Shown: positions 23,193 to 30,626 of the stretch, piece by piece
Numbering within the stretch: position 1 is the stretch's first letter
Layout of the letters: every line of letters begins with the position of its first letter
NCBI RefSeq assembly: GCF_000834015.1
Contig: NZ_JXQI01000081.1
Span: 1 to 56,609 of the forward strand
Origin: Prevotella pectinovora
GTDB taxonomy: Bacteria; Bacteroidota; Bacteroidia; Bacteroidales; Bacteroidaceae
Length of the DNA: 56,609 nucleotides
Direction of reading: 5' to 3'
Program-made: the position numbers and the translations under genes
The notes under the pieces: model-generated
What the model saw: the letters and a program-made list of their open reading frames with translations, nothing else
Databases searched by the model: none
What the model was told of the DNA's origin: nothing

Positions 23193-23340
23193 TTATATAT
23201 TCTTTTTATTTCCTTCGCGAATGTCTTTGTAGGGCATTTCAAGGCACGTAGCCTAAGCCTTCAGGCCAAAGAGCGTGTAAAGTTACGAAAATTTGCTCAA
23301 ATACTTATGTTACCCGCAGGTTTTTTATATAATTTTTAGG

Positions 23341-23463
23341 CAAGTAGACAAGTAGGCAAGTAGACGAGTAGACAAGGGTATATGTCTCGACTTGTACGTT
23401 TCAGCAATAATCCTGTCTGTCAACAAATGGAAGCAATATCCTTGTTTGTTCGTCTGTCCGTCA
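23341..23463. repeat. Inverted arrays of degenerate 8-nt units
   Basis: The left array is CAAGTAGA, CAAGTAGG, CAAGTAGA, CGAGTAGA, CAAGGGTA (23341-23380). The right part at about 23436-23463 is a degenerate reverse complement (CGGACAGA, CGAACAAA, CAAGGATA read on the minus strand). The interior contains AACAAATGGAAG..ATATCC, close to the interior of the 5097-5214 repeat. The two loci therefore look like copies of one larger structure. Confidence 0.6.
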
Positions 23464-23526
23464 TTTTTTTTGAAAATATCCCTGCCAAATGTCCGAAATC
23501 CTTTTCTTTGGCGTTATATATATAAA

Positions 23527-23711
23527 CCCAAATCGGTCATTAGGCCGTTTAATGTCATATTTTACAACTGCTTGCAGTCTTTTGCTTTTTATAAGGTGTC
23601 TTTTGCCTGTTTTTAATTCGCAATAGCTCGCTATTACTCATTAAAAGCCAAACAAAATCCACTCTTCTAAAAAGCAAAATACAAGCAAGCCCTAATGACC
23701 GCTTTGGGATA
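23527..23711 (+). repeat. 185-bp element with inverted ends (copy A)
   Basis: The left end reads CCCAAATCGGTCATTAGG and the right end CCCTAATGACCGCTTTGGGA, which are imperfect inverted repeats. The interior includes a palindrome around AATAGCTCGCTATT and a T-rich stretch. The reverse complement of 42296-42480 matches it at roughly 90% identity by eye. The element is too short to code for a transposase, so it resembles a non-autonomous MITE or REP-like unit. Confidence 0.75.
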
Positions 23712-23895
23712 AACGAGAGATGAAACCAGAAGAGTTCAACCATATTATCCTGCCTCTTAGACAAGAGTTGCTGTCGCGGGCCTTTGGCATGACCGGAAAC
23801 GGAGAAGACCACTGAAAAAACAACCCGTCCTGACCTTTATGAAAGGCAAAAACATGTTCACAGGATGTCAATTTGATAATAAAAAAACTTGAAAT

Positions 23896-24789
23896 ATGAA
23901 GAAATTACTATTGTTGGCTGCGTTCTTGCCGCTTTTGGGAGAGGCAGCAGAGAAAGAAGACACGACGTTTGTGGTGAAAGACAAAAAAATCGTAGTAGAC
24001 GTGGATGGCAGCAAGACCAACGTCAAGGTGTTCGGCAACGACGGAGTGGAGCAGACGAAGGTCAGCGAAATGAACTTCGTGGATGGCCAGGAAGTGGAAC
24101 AGGTATATGTGGGTTCGCCATTCCTGCCAACAAACAATCTGCAGCACATCGATTTCGCCCCACGTTATCCTACGGTATGGTTCGGTATGGCAAACATCAC
24201 CGGCAAGGTGTTCGGCACGAGCCAGCTCCACCACGCAAGGTTTTCAAAGTCGTTTGAATTTGGCGTCACCCCTTATTACATGTCGGTGCCGTTCAACAAG
24301 CAGAACAGTATGGGATTCAGTATCGCAGCCCAGCTTGTGTGGAGCCACCTCTGCTTTCAGAAAGACTATGTCGTGACGGAAACCGGCGGCAAATGGGATT
24401 TCGTGAAGATGGACCAGCGAGCCGACGGCAACAATATCAACTATATGTCGTTCCGTCTGCCCATGATGTTCACCGTGGATGGCAGCTATGACTTCTATTT
24501 GGGGCTGGGACTGTCGCCCGAGATCCGTACCAATGCCTGGTATAAGATGAAAGGAAACATATCGGCAGACGAGACCTACAAGCTCAACCGTCTGGGACTT
24601 AACATGTCGGTAGTCTGGGGAATCGGTCCGCTTGTCTTCAGCGGTTCGCTGGGTCTAACGCCACTTTTCAAGACAGTCAACGGCAAGAAGGCATATCAGA
24701 ACTCCTGTTCTGTAGGAGTGGATGTCCTGTCGCTCGTGAAACTCATCAACTCAGGCAAAAAGAAGAACAAGAATAAAATAGATTTCTAA
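23896..24789 (+). CDS. Outer-membrane beta-barrel protein (PorT-like)
   Basis: This 297-residue protein has a signal peptide (about residues 1-18, ending GEA). A short periplasmic stretch follows (about 20-75, KKIVVDVDGSKTNVKVFG). From about residue 85 it has alternating hydrophobic/aromatic strands ending in glycines (LGLGLSPEIRT, LNMSVVWGIGPLVFSGSLGL), which suggests an 8-10 stranded barrel of the outer-membrane beta-barrel 2 type. The end is lysine-rich (GKKKNKNKIDF). The function is unknown. No close partner gene exists. It is flanked by inverted copies of the AATCGGTCATTAG repeat at 23527 and 24815. Confidence 0.7.
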   Translation: MKKLLLLAAFLPLLGEAAEKEDTTFVVKDKKIVVDVDGSKTNVKVFGNDGVEQTKVSEMNFVDGQEVEQVYVGSPFLPTNNLQHIDFAPRYPTVWFGMANITGKVFGTSQLHHARFSKSFEFGVTPYYMSVPFNKQNSMGFSIAAQLVWSHLCFQKDYVVTETGGKWDFVKMDQRADGNNINYMSFRLPMMFTVDGSYDFYLGLGLSPEIRTNAWYKMKGNISADETYKLNRLGLNMSVVWGIGPLVFSGSLGLTPLFKTVNGKKAYQNSCSVGVDVLSLVKLINSGKKKNKNKIDF

Positions 24790-24814
24790 ATATTGCTGTC
24801 CGGTAAATCTTTTG

Positions 24815-24871
24815 CAAGCAGTTGTAAAATACTACCATTGAACGGCCTAATGACCGATTTGGGTTTAAGAT
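24815..24871 (-). repeat. Inverted partial copy of the 185-bp element
   Basis: Read on the minus strand, this segment matches the first 60 bp of copy A (23523-23585), including the end CCCAAATCGGTCATTAGG and ACAACTGCTTGCA. It faces copy A across the barrel protein gene. Confidence 0.7.
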
Positions 24872-24874
24872 AAT

Positions 24875-24901
24875 CGATATGGGTGAAAGTTGCCCATATC
24901 G
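24875..24901. other. 9-bp hairpin adjoining the repeat fragment
   Basis: CGATATGGG (24875-24883) and CCCATATCG (24893-24901) form a perfect stem with a 9-nt loop. It may act with the repeat as the transcript end of the barrel protein gene. Confidence 0.4.
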
Positions 24902-25229
24902 CTGATTCTTAGTAAAAGCAAGAATTGCTCACAAACTGTCAGATTGTCTGGTTTTTAGTCGTAACATTTTGACAGACAGACAGTTGACTGCCTTACGATT
25001 GTCAGCCAATTGTCTGGATGGTTTGCTGATGAAAGAAATTGTCAGATGAGAGGAATTCAGGCGACAGGCATTGTCAATACTCTTGGAGCTTTGGCTGTAT
25101 ATTGTTTCTTTCCTAAGAAACCAATAATTGCAGTCCAAAGGACTATAGATAGACAATTAACCTTATTCTAATTCGTCGAACTCATGCTAACTTATTGGGC
25201 AGACGTCTGACTGCAATTCTGCCCATCCG

Positions 25230-25317
25230 GGGCAAGCAGCGTGCCCATGATGGGTAAGCACCGTGCCCCACTTGGGCAAGCAGCGTGCCCCACTTGGGCA
25301 ACATCAATGCCCCAAAT
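25230..25317 (+). repeat. Four tandem 22-nt repeats
   Basis: Units begin at 25230, 25252, 25274 and 25296. The consensus is GGGCAAGCAGCGTGCCCCAC followed by TT, and the fourth copy is more diverged. Each unit has GGGC and GCCC arms and can form a small hairpin. Units abut without spacers, so this is not a CRISPR array. Confidence 0.75.
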
Positions 25318-25477
25318 GTGCCCGTTGATGCCCAAAACAGAAATCAAAGTGTTCTTTGGATGAAACAGGATATGGAAATACCCGGTTTGGCAGCTCTTGG
25401 CGTGAAAGAAACTGTTGCCCTTGTGTGTGGAGATAGTTTGGTAGTGATGATACTTCGGTATTCAGAATGATACTTTT

Positions 25478-25514
25478 ATGATACTTTTCTGTAAATACTT
25501 CAGAAAAGTATCAT
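25478..25514. other. Perfect 14-bp hairpin
   Basis: ATGATACTTTTCTG (25478-25491) pairs with CAGAAAAGTATCAT (25501-25514) around a 9-nt loop. The word TGATACTTTT also occurs at 25468 and again in the small element at 42255. Confidence 0.55.
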
Positions 25515-25765
25515 TTAGCTAAGTCTTTATAAGTCAGAGATTTGACTATAGAATAAAGGCGAAAATGATACAATGACACTTCTTTTCACGAAAACTCGTT
25601 TATCACCATCAGTCATTATGGCTTCAGTGGACATATAGTGAGTTGGGGATTGCGGACGATTTGACCATGCGGACGATAACGACCGACTTGCATTGACCTG
25701 AGGTAAGTCGGAGAGAGGCGCGTGGATATTGAAGAGTGGTGGGCGTTTCTGTGGAAAACAATGAA

Positions 25766-25809
25766 AATCCCCGGTACAAGAGCGTTTGTTGCATCTTGTG
25801 CCGGGGATT
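25766..25809 (-). terminator. Terminator of the three-gene membrane operon
   Basis: AATCCCCGGTACAAGA (25766-25781) pairs with TCTTGTGCCGGGGATT (25794-25809), one G-U aside. On the minus strand it is followed by a T-rich stretch. It lies just downstream of the 82-residue gene. Confidence 0.75.
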
Positions 25810-25831
25810 GTGTATTCCGTTTTCCCGTTTG

Positions 25832-26080
25832 TCATCGTTTGAACTTCCGGTAAATCTTCCATGCGAACAAGGCACCGTCGATGATGCCGACGCTCGAGCT
25901 GAGGACGCTCGACAGAGTGAAACCTTTCTGTCTGGTCTTCTTCTCCGGCTTGAACATCGCGTTCCATAGCAGACCAATTTCTTTCTGGTCTTTGTTCATT
26001 CCTTTGAGCAACACTTCACGGCGAGCCGCGATGTCGTCCAATGAATGGAAATGCTGTTGATGGTTCTGAGTCTTGTCCAT
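25832..26080 (-). CDS. Small membrane-associated protein, third gene of the YtxH operon
   Basis: This 82-residue protein has a polar, helical first half (about residues 10-50, LDDIAARREVLLKGMNKDQKEIGLLWNAMF). The C-terminal part is more hydrophobic, GFTLSSVLSSSVGIIDGALFAWKIYRKFKR, probably one membrane-associated helix with a basic end. I do not recognise a named domain. It starts 3 nt after the upstream stop, so it belongs to the same operon and probably acts with those membrane proteins at the inner face of the envelope. Confidence 0.7.
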   Translation of the reverse strand: MDKTQNHQQHFHSLDDIAARREVLLKGMNKDQKEIGLLWNAMFKPEKKTRQKGFTLSSVLSSSVGIIDGALFAWKIYRKFKR

Positions 26081-26083
26081 AAG

Positions 26084-26437
26084 CTATCGGTCCATTAAAA
26101 CATCGGTGAGAAATTTCACCAACGGACGCTCAACGAGCGGTTTTCTGAATAGGAGGAACAGTAGGAAGGCAACCAGATAGAATGCCCCCACCACGCAGAA
26201 GGCTCCAGCATACCCGATGCAGTCGGACAGCCATACCGTGGCGGCGAGCGAGAAGAATATCAGTGTCATGATGATTATCAGAGCCAATACCGCCACTATC
26301 ACGAGTGCCGTTATCAGTCTGACAGACTTCTCTATCGCTCCGAGTTTTATGTATTCGCACTGAAGGCCGAAGTAATGACGGGCTAACTCCACGAGTCTGC
26401 CTATTATGCCGATGTTCCTATCACTTGAAAACATCAA
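26084..26437 (-). CDS. Phage-holin-superfamily membrane protein (holin-X/ActD-like)
   Basis: This 117-residue protein has two strong hydrophobic segments (about residues 40-65, ALVIVAVLALIIIMTLIFFSLA, and about 75-98, AGAFCVVGAFYLVAFLLFLLF). An amphipathic N-terminus precedes them (RLVELARHYFGLQCEYIKLGAIEK). This pattern matches the phage holin family/putative holin-X proteins found with YtxH in many Bacteroidota. No phage genes are nearby, so a lysis role is unlikely. It is the middle gene of three. Confidence 0.75.
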   Translation of the reverse strand: MMFSSDRNIGIIGRLVELARHYFGLQCEYIKLGAIEKSVRLITALVIVAVLALIIIMTLIFFSLAATVWLSDCIGYAGAFCVVGAFYLVAFLLFLLFRKPLVERPLVKFLTDVLMDR

Positions 26438-26516
26438 TGTCCTTGGATTTAGTTATAGTTCGTTTACCTTGTTCTTTGTCCATCCGCCAAGCGTGGCAGA
26501 TGGCTGGAGGCAGGTG

Positions 26517-26738
26517 TTATACCTCCTCAGATTCAGCTGCCGCATCCTGGATGTCGTCAGCCAAGTCACCCATTTCCTTGCGTGTCAGCTTGATGCTGTG
26601 GCGCTTGCAGAAGTCGTCGATGGCGTCAGTGATTTTCTCTCTTGTATCGGTACCCTTTTCTGGGGCGAGTAATAGACCGAGTGCTGTTCCTGCCAGAGCT
26701 CCGCCGAGGAATGCTCCGATGTAACCTAATGCTTTCAT
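26517..26738 (-). CDS. YtxH domain-containing protein
   Basis: This 73-residue protein starts MKALGYIGAFLGGALAGTALGLLLAPEKGTDTR, the glycine-rich membrane segment followed by LLxAPxxGxxxR that defines YtxH (a general-stress family in Bacillus). An acidic, amphipathic C-terminal helix follows (about residues 35-73). It is the first gene of the three-gene membrane operon; 79 nt separate it from the holin-like gene. A TATATTTG box (complement of 26782-26789) lies 44 nt upstream. A stress role is inferred from the family. Confidence 0.85.
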   Translation of the reverse strand: MKALGYIGAFLGGALAGTALGLLLAPEKGTDTREKITDAIDDFCKRHSIKLTRKEMGDLADDIQDAAAESEEV

Positions 26739-26781
26739 AATCTTCAGATGTTAAAAATTAGACTAAATGTTATTGTGAAAG

Positions 26782-26789
26782 CAAATATA
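26782..26789 (-). promoter_or_regulatory. -7 box for the YtxH operon
   Basis: TATATTTG on the minus strand, 44 nt upstream of the YtxH start, fits TAnnTTTG. Confidence 0.5.
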
Positions 26790-26906
26790 GTGCTTTTTTT
26801 TGTATCGGCAATGCCTTTTTACTATTTTTTTTGCCTGCTGAAGAGATAAAGAAGGTATTTAACAAACTTTGTGTGCCGCAATCTCTTTATTTACACCTAA
26901 TTTATT

Positions 26907-26914
26907 TAACTTTG
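26907..26914 (+). promoter_or_regulatory. -7 box for the SPOR-ruvX-def operon
   Basis: TAACTTTG on the plus strand lies 48 nt before the SPOR lipoprotein start. Confidence 0.55.
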
Positions 26915-26961
26915 CAGAGATTTTGAAAAATAAGAATGTATAACCAAACAATATAACTGAA

Positions 26962-27453
26962 ATGAAGAAATATACTATAATCTGCGCAAGCCTTTTCCTG
27001 GCTGTTGCATTCACAAGCTGTGGTTCGTCTGAGAAAGCATACAGAAAGATGTATGAAAAGGCACAGGCTGCCGAAAACAAGACCGCTACAGAACAGCCTA
27101 CAGAAGAAGTTGCAGTAGTGACTCCAGTTGTGGAGAAGCCAGCCAACGAGACAGTTGTCGTTGACAATACCGACAATGTGCCGGTGCGTCAGGGCAAATA
27201 CTCTGTGATAAGCGGTGCCGGACTGAAGTCGTTCAGCGTTGTGGTAGGCTCTTTCTCTGTGCAGGCAAATGCAGAGGGAATGCAGGGACAGCTCAACAAC
27301 AAGGGCTATGCCGCACAGGTGGCTTACGACTCGGCTACAAGGATGTATCGTGTGGTGGCAACTACATTCGATACCAAGAACGAGGCTGTGCAGAGCCGTA
27401 ACCAGTTGAGAAGCCAGTATCCGGACGCATGGCTGCTCTATAACCAGCAGTAA
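26962..27453 (+). CDS. SPOR domain lipoprotein
   Basis: This 163-residue envelope protein has a lipoprotein signal (about residues 1-20, ending AFTSCGSS, with Cys the lipidated residue). A charged, Glu/Val-rich linker follows (about 25-85). The C-terminal SPOR domain (about 88-160, FSVVVGSFSVQANAEGMQGQL...YRVVATTF) binds denuded septal peptidoglycan, so the protein probably sits at the division site. It is the first gene of an operon with ruvX, which starts 9 nt after its stop. Confidence 0.88.
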   Translation: MKKYTIICASLFLAVAFTSCGSSEKAYRKMYEKAQAAENKTATEQPTEEVAVVTPVVEKPANETVVVDNTDNVPVRQGKYSVISGAGLKSFSVVVGSFSVQANAEGMQGQLNNKGYAAQVAYDSATRMYRVVATTFDTKNEAVQSRNQLRSQYPDAWLLYNQQ

Positions 27454-27461
27454 TCAGAACC

Positions 27462-27872
27462 GTGGCACGCATACTGTCGATAGACTACGGAAAGAAACGC
27501 ACCGGACTTGCCGTGACCGACCCCCTGCAGATCATTGCAGGAGGGCTTGCCACAGTGCCTACGGCGCAGCTCTACGACTATCTTGTGAAATACATCAGCG
27601 AGGAGAGCGTGGAGCTGATTGTCATCGGTGAGCCGCGGCAGCCGAATGGCGAGCCGAGCGAGAACCTGGCGAGGGTGAGACAGTTTGTGGCGCGCTGGAA
27701 AAACCATCAGCAGGTGCCTATCATATACTATGACGAGCGTTTCACATCGGTGCTTGCACACAAGGCGATGATAGACGGCGGACTGAAAAAGAAGGCGCGT
27801 CAGAACAAAGCGCTCGTAGATGAAATAAGCGCAACAATAATATTACAAAGCTTTTTGGAATCAAAGAGATGA
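27462..27872 (+). CDS. ruvX: Putative Holliday junction resolvase / pre-16S rRNA nuclease YqgF
   Basis: This 136-residue RNase H-fold nuclease has the opening ILSIDYGKKRTGLAVTDP carrying the first catalytic Asp. VIGEPRQPNGEPSENL and YDERFTSVLA carry the second acidic site, and DEISATIILQSFL carries the third. It has been implicated in both pre-16S 5'-end maturation and recombination. The start codon is GTG at 27462; no in-frame ATG fits the conserved opening. It overlaps the def start by 4 nt (ATGA), so translation is coupled. Confidence 0.92.
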   Translation: MARILSIDYGKKRTGLAVTDPLQIIAGGLATVPTAQLYDYLVKYISEESVELIVIGEPRQPNGEPSENLARVRQFVARWKNHQQVPIIYYDERFTSVLAHKAMIDGGLKKKARQNKALVDEISATIILQSFLESKR

Positions 27873-28429
27873 TTTTACCTATATATATATACGGACAGCC
27901 GGTATTGAGAAAAGAATCGGCTGATATTGAGAAAGACTATCCCAATCTGAAGGAACTGTTGGCAAACATGTTCGAGACGATGGAGGAGGCTAACGGCGTG
28001 GGACTTGCCGCACCGCAGATAGGACTGAACATCAGGGTTGTGGTAATCGACCTCGATGTGCTGTCGGAAGATTTTCCCGAATACAAGGGATTCAAGAAGG
28101 GATTCATCAATCCACATATCATAGAATACGACGAAACGAATACGGAGAGTCTGGAGGAAGGATGTCTCTCGCTGCCTGGCATCCAGGAGAAAGTGACACG
28201 TCCTACACGCATCCATGTGCAGTATCTCGACGAAGACCTCAACGAGCACGATGAGTGGGTGGAGGGATATCTGGCCCGTGTCATGCAGCACGAGTTCGAC
28301 CATCTCGACGCTAAGATGTTCATCGACCGCATCTCTCCGCTGAGAAAGCAGCTCATCAAGAGTAAACTGAAGGCTCTCTTGCAGGGACGCTACCGCTGCA
28401 GCTACCGCACAAAGGCAGCAAGACGCTGA
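27869..28429 (+). CDS. def: Peptide deformylase
   Basis: This 186-residue metalloenzyme removes the N-formyl group from new proteins. All three motifs are present: GVGLAAPQIG (about residues 43-52), EEGCLSLPG with the metal Cys (about 101-109) and QHEFDHL (about 143-149). Its ATG overlaps the ruvX stop. The last residues (GRYRCSYRTKAARR) are basic and variable, as is usual. The TPR gene follows closely. Confidence 0.95.
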   Translation: MILPIYIYGQPVLRKESADIEKDYPNLKELLANMFETMEEANGVGLAAPQIGLNIRVVVIDLDVLSEDFPEYKGFKKGFINPHIIEYDETNTESLEEGCLSLPGIQEKVTRPTRIHVQYLDEDLNEHDEWVEGYLARVMQHEFDHLDAKMFIDRISPLRKQLIKSKLKALLQGRYRCSYRTKAARR

Positions 28430-28503
28430 CGCGGGGCTCGATGAGCCGTCGTTTTGACGAAGATATTCTTTTAGAACAACAGACACGTAATCCTCATGCT
28501 ACT

Positions 28504-30507
28504 ATGCGCAAGATACTCTTATTGGTATTATGTTTCGCCTCGTTGGCCTTTGCCAGGGCGCAATACAACATCGACAGATTGATAAGGGTAGGGCAGAGCG
28601 CATTGTATTATGAGGATTATGTCTTGTCTATACAGTATTTCAGCCGTGCCATAGCCTCAAAGCCATATCTCTACGAGCCGTGGCTGGGAAGAGGCGAGGC
28701 GAAGTTCAGACTCGACGACTATGTGGGGGCCGAGGCCGACTGCACCGAGGCGATAAGACTGAACCCCTATGTGCCGGTGATTTACGAGCTGAGAGGACTC
28801 TGCCGCATCAAGCAGAACAATTTCTCTGGAGCCATAGCCGACTACGACAAGACGATAGAATACGAGCCGGACAACAAGAACCTGTGGTATAACAGGGTGT
28901 TGTGTAAGCTGGAGGACAAGGATTATGACAAGGCATCGGCAGATCTCGACGTGATGATGAGGCGCTGGCCTAAATATTCACAGGCGTTCAGACTCAAGGC
29001 AGAACTGTGTCTGCAACAGAAAGACACTCTGCAAGGAAGCCAGTATCTGGACAAGAGCCTGGAACTCAACCCATACGACGGTGAGGCATGGGCGACACGC
29101 TCGATGATAAGTCTGGCTAAGTCGGAATGGAAAGACGCTGAGCAGCAGCTCTCCAAGGCAATACATCTGAAACCAAGCATGGCGGGATATTATGTGAACC
29201 GTGCGTTGGCAAGATACAATATCAACAACCTGCGTGGAGCTCTGGCGGATTACGACAAGGCAATTGAACTGGAGCCGAACAATTTCCTGGCACACTACAA
29301 CCGAGGACAGCTGCGTGTGCAGGTGGGCGACGACAACAGGGCGGTGGAGGACTTCGACTTCATAATCCGTCTTGAACCAGGCAACGTGATGGCTATCTAC
29401 AACCGTGCGCTGCTGCGTGAGCGCATTGGAAACCTGAGAGGTGCGATTGCCGACTATTCCACATTGATATCACAATTCCCCAACTTCTGGGTAGGACTCA
29501 GCAACCGTGCCCGCTGTTACCGCCGTCTCGGCATGACGGCGAAGGCAGAGCTCGATGAGTTCCGTATCTTCAAGGCGCAGAACGACAAGTCGAATGGCTA
29601 TCAGCCACGTTGGAGCAAGAAGAAGATACGTGATGTGAGAAAGAGAAGCGAGATAAACTTCGACAAATACAACCAGCTCGTGGTTGACGACAAGGCAGAG
29701 GTGGACCATGAGTATGAAAACTCCTACAGAGGAAAGGTGCAGAACCGCCACCTCGATGTGGAGTATATGCCGATGTACCAGCTCTCGTTCATCCAGTACA
29801 ACAACGGCGTGAAGTCGTATGTCGCTTCAGATGAAATCGTTGACCGTTTCAACAAGGAAATGGCAGAGAAGTCAGACGCCACGATACACAATGCCAGCTT
29901 GCCACTACAGATAACCTGTAATCCGAAGAGCCTCGACGAGGAAACATCGAAGCGCTATCTCGTGATGATAGACTCGCTGAGCGATATGATACAGAAATCG
30001 AAGGATCTGCGTGGCGACAAGGGGTATCTGCTCAAGAGGGCTGTGGCGTATTGCGTGACCCAGAATTATTACGATGCAGAAAACGACCTTTCGGCATATC
30101 TGCAGATAGACAGCACCTCGGTACTCGCATATTGGCAGAGGGCGGTATGTCTGACGATGTTGAGGACATTCGATGCGTCGATGGGAGGCAAACCGATGTT
30201 CAGTGAGCAGAAGGCTATCGACGACCTTGCCAAAGCGATAAGTCTCGACGGCAACAACGCATATCTTTATTACGACAGGGCAAACCTGTATGCCGCATCC
30301 AAAGACTATGGCAAGGCGCTGGCAGACTACGACAAGGCTATCTCCATTGACGGCAGACTGGCAGAGGCTTACTATAACAGAGGAATGGTGAGGGTGTTTG
30401 CCGGAAATGTGGAACAAGGTGTGGCAGACCTCAGCAAAGCTGGCGAACTGGGACTCGTTGATGCCTATGTGGCAATAAAGAAATATGGAAACAAGAAGGG
30501 AAAATGA
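28504..30507 (+). CDS. Secreted tetratricopeptide repeat protein
   Basis: This protein of about 667 residues has a clear signal peptide from the ATG at 28504 (MRKILLLVLCFASLAFARAQ). An upstream Met at 28441 would put 21 polar residues in front of that signal and is less likely. TPR units follow from about residue 30 to 330 (for example ALADYDKAIELEPNNFLAHYNRG and similar) and again over about 500-660. A lower-complexity linker between them (about 345-480) contains KKKIRDVRKRSEINFDKYN. It is probably a periplasmic or outer-membrane scaffold; no partner can be named. It follows def within the operon and precedes thrS by 119 nt. Confidence 0.85.
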   Translation: MRKILLLVLCFASLAFARAQYNIDRLIRVGQSALYYEDYVLSIQYFSRAIASKPYLYEPWLGRGEAKFRLDDYVGAEADCTEAIRLNPYVPVIYELRGLCRIKQNNFSGAIADYDKTIEYEPDNKNLWYNRVLCKLEDKDYDKASADLDVMMRRWPKYSQAFRLKAELCLQQKDTLQGSQYLDKSLELNPYDGEAWATRSMISLAKSEWKDAEQQLSKAIHLKPSMAGYYVNRALARYNINNLRGALADYDKAIELEPNNFLAHYNRGQLRVQVGDDNRAVEDFDFIIRLEPGNVMAIYNRALLRERIGNLRGAIADYSTLISQFPNFWVGLSNRARCYRRLGMTAKAELDEFRIFKAQNDKSNGYQPRWSKKKIRDVRKRSEINFDKYNQLVVDDKAEVDHEYENSYRGKVQNRHLDVEYMPMYQLSFIQYNNGVKSYVASDEIVDRFNKEMAEKSDATIHNASLPLQITCNPKSLDEETSKRYLVMIDSLSDMIQKSKDLRGDKGYLLKRAVAYCVTQNYYDAENDLSAYLQIDSTSVLAYWQRAVCLTMLRTFDASMGGKPMFSEQKAIDDLAKAISLDGNNAYLYYDRANLYAASKDYGKALADYDKAISIDGRLAEAYYNRGMVRVFAGNVEQGVADLSKAGELGLVDAYVAIKKYGNKKGK

Positions 30508-30559
30508 TAGATGAAGACATATTTAACGTATGTTCTTTCTTCGTTTCACAGGAAAATAG

Positions 30560-30567
30560 TAATTTTG
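30560..30567 (+). promoter_or_regulatory. -7 box for thrS
   Basis: TAATTTTG lies 59 nt before the thrS start and fits TAnnTTTG. Confidence 0.5.
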
Positions 30568-30626
30568 CACTTGTTAAAACAATCGCGGGTATTCGTATCA
30601 CTCGCTAAAAACAAATAAATAAAATT

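Larger units (their letters stand above)
23193..23895. other. Repeat-rich non-coding spacer between recJ and the barrel protein gene
   Basis: No gene is supported in this 703-nt gap between divergent genes. It holds the presumed recJ promoter (near 23278), an inverted pair of 8-nt repeat arrays (23341-23463) and a near-full copy of the 185-bp inverted-end element (23527-23711). The last 180 nt before the barrel gene show nothing recognisable. Confidence 0.6.
24790..25765. other. Long non-coding region with several repeat types
   Basis: This region of about 975 nt has no convincing gene. It contains an inverted fragment of the 185-bp element (24815-24871), a 9-bp hairpin at 24875-24901, scattered ATTGTC(T/A)G words at about 24940-25080, four 22-nt repeats (25230-25317) and a perfect 14-bp hairpin (25478-25514). 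Short reading frames here show no codon or family signal. Confidence 0.6.

Noticed and set aside
24929..25156. 75-codon minus-strand gene
   Set aside because: No family signal, no promoter box and composition as in the surrounding repeats.
25230..25317. CRISPR array
   Set aside because: Units abut with no unique spacers, and no cas genes are in the window.
25285..25470. 61-codon plus-strand gene in the 22-nt repeat region
   Set aside because: It starts inside the repeats and has no recognisable product; repeats of 22 nt do not keep a reading frame.
26084..26437. Prophage holin
   Set aside because: No other phage gene is nearby. Pairing with YtxH indicates the chromosomal holin-X-type membrane family.
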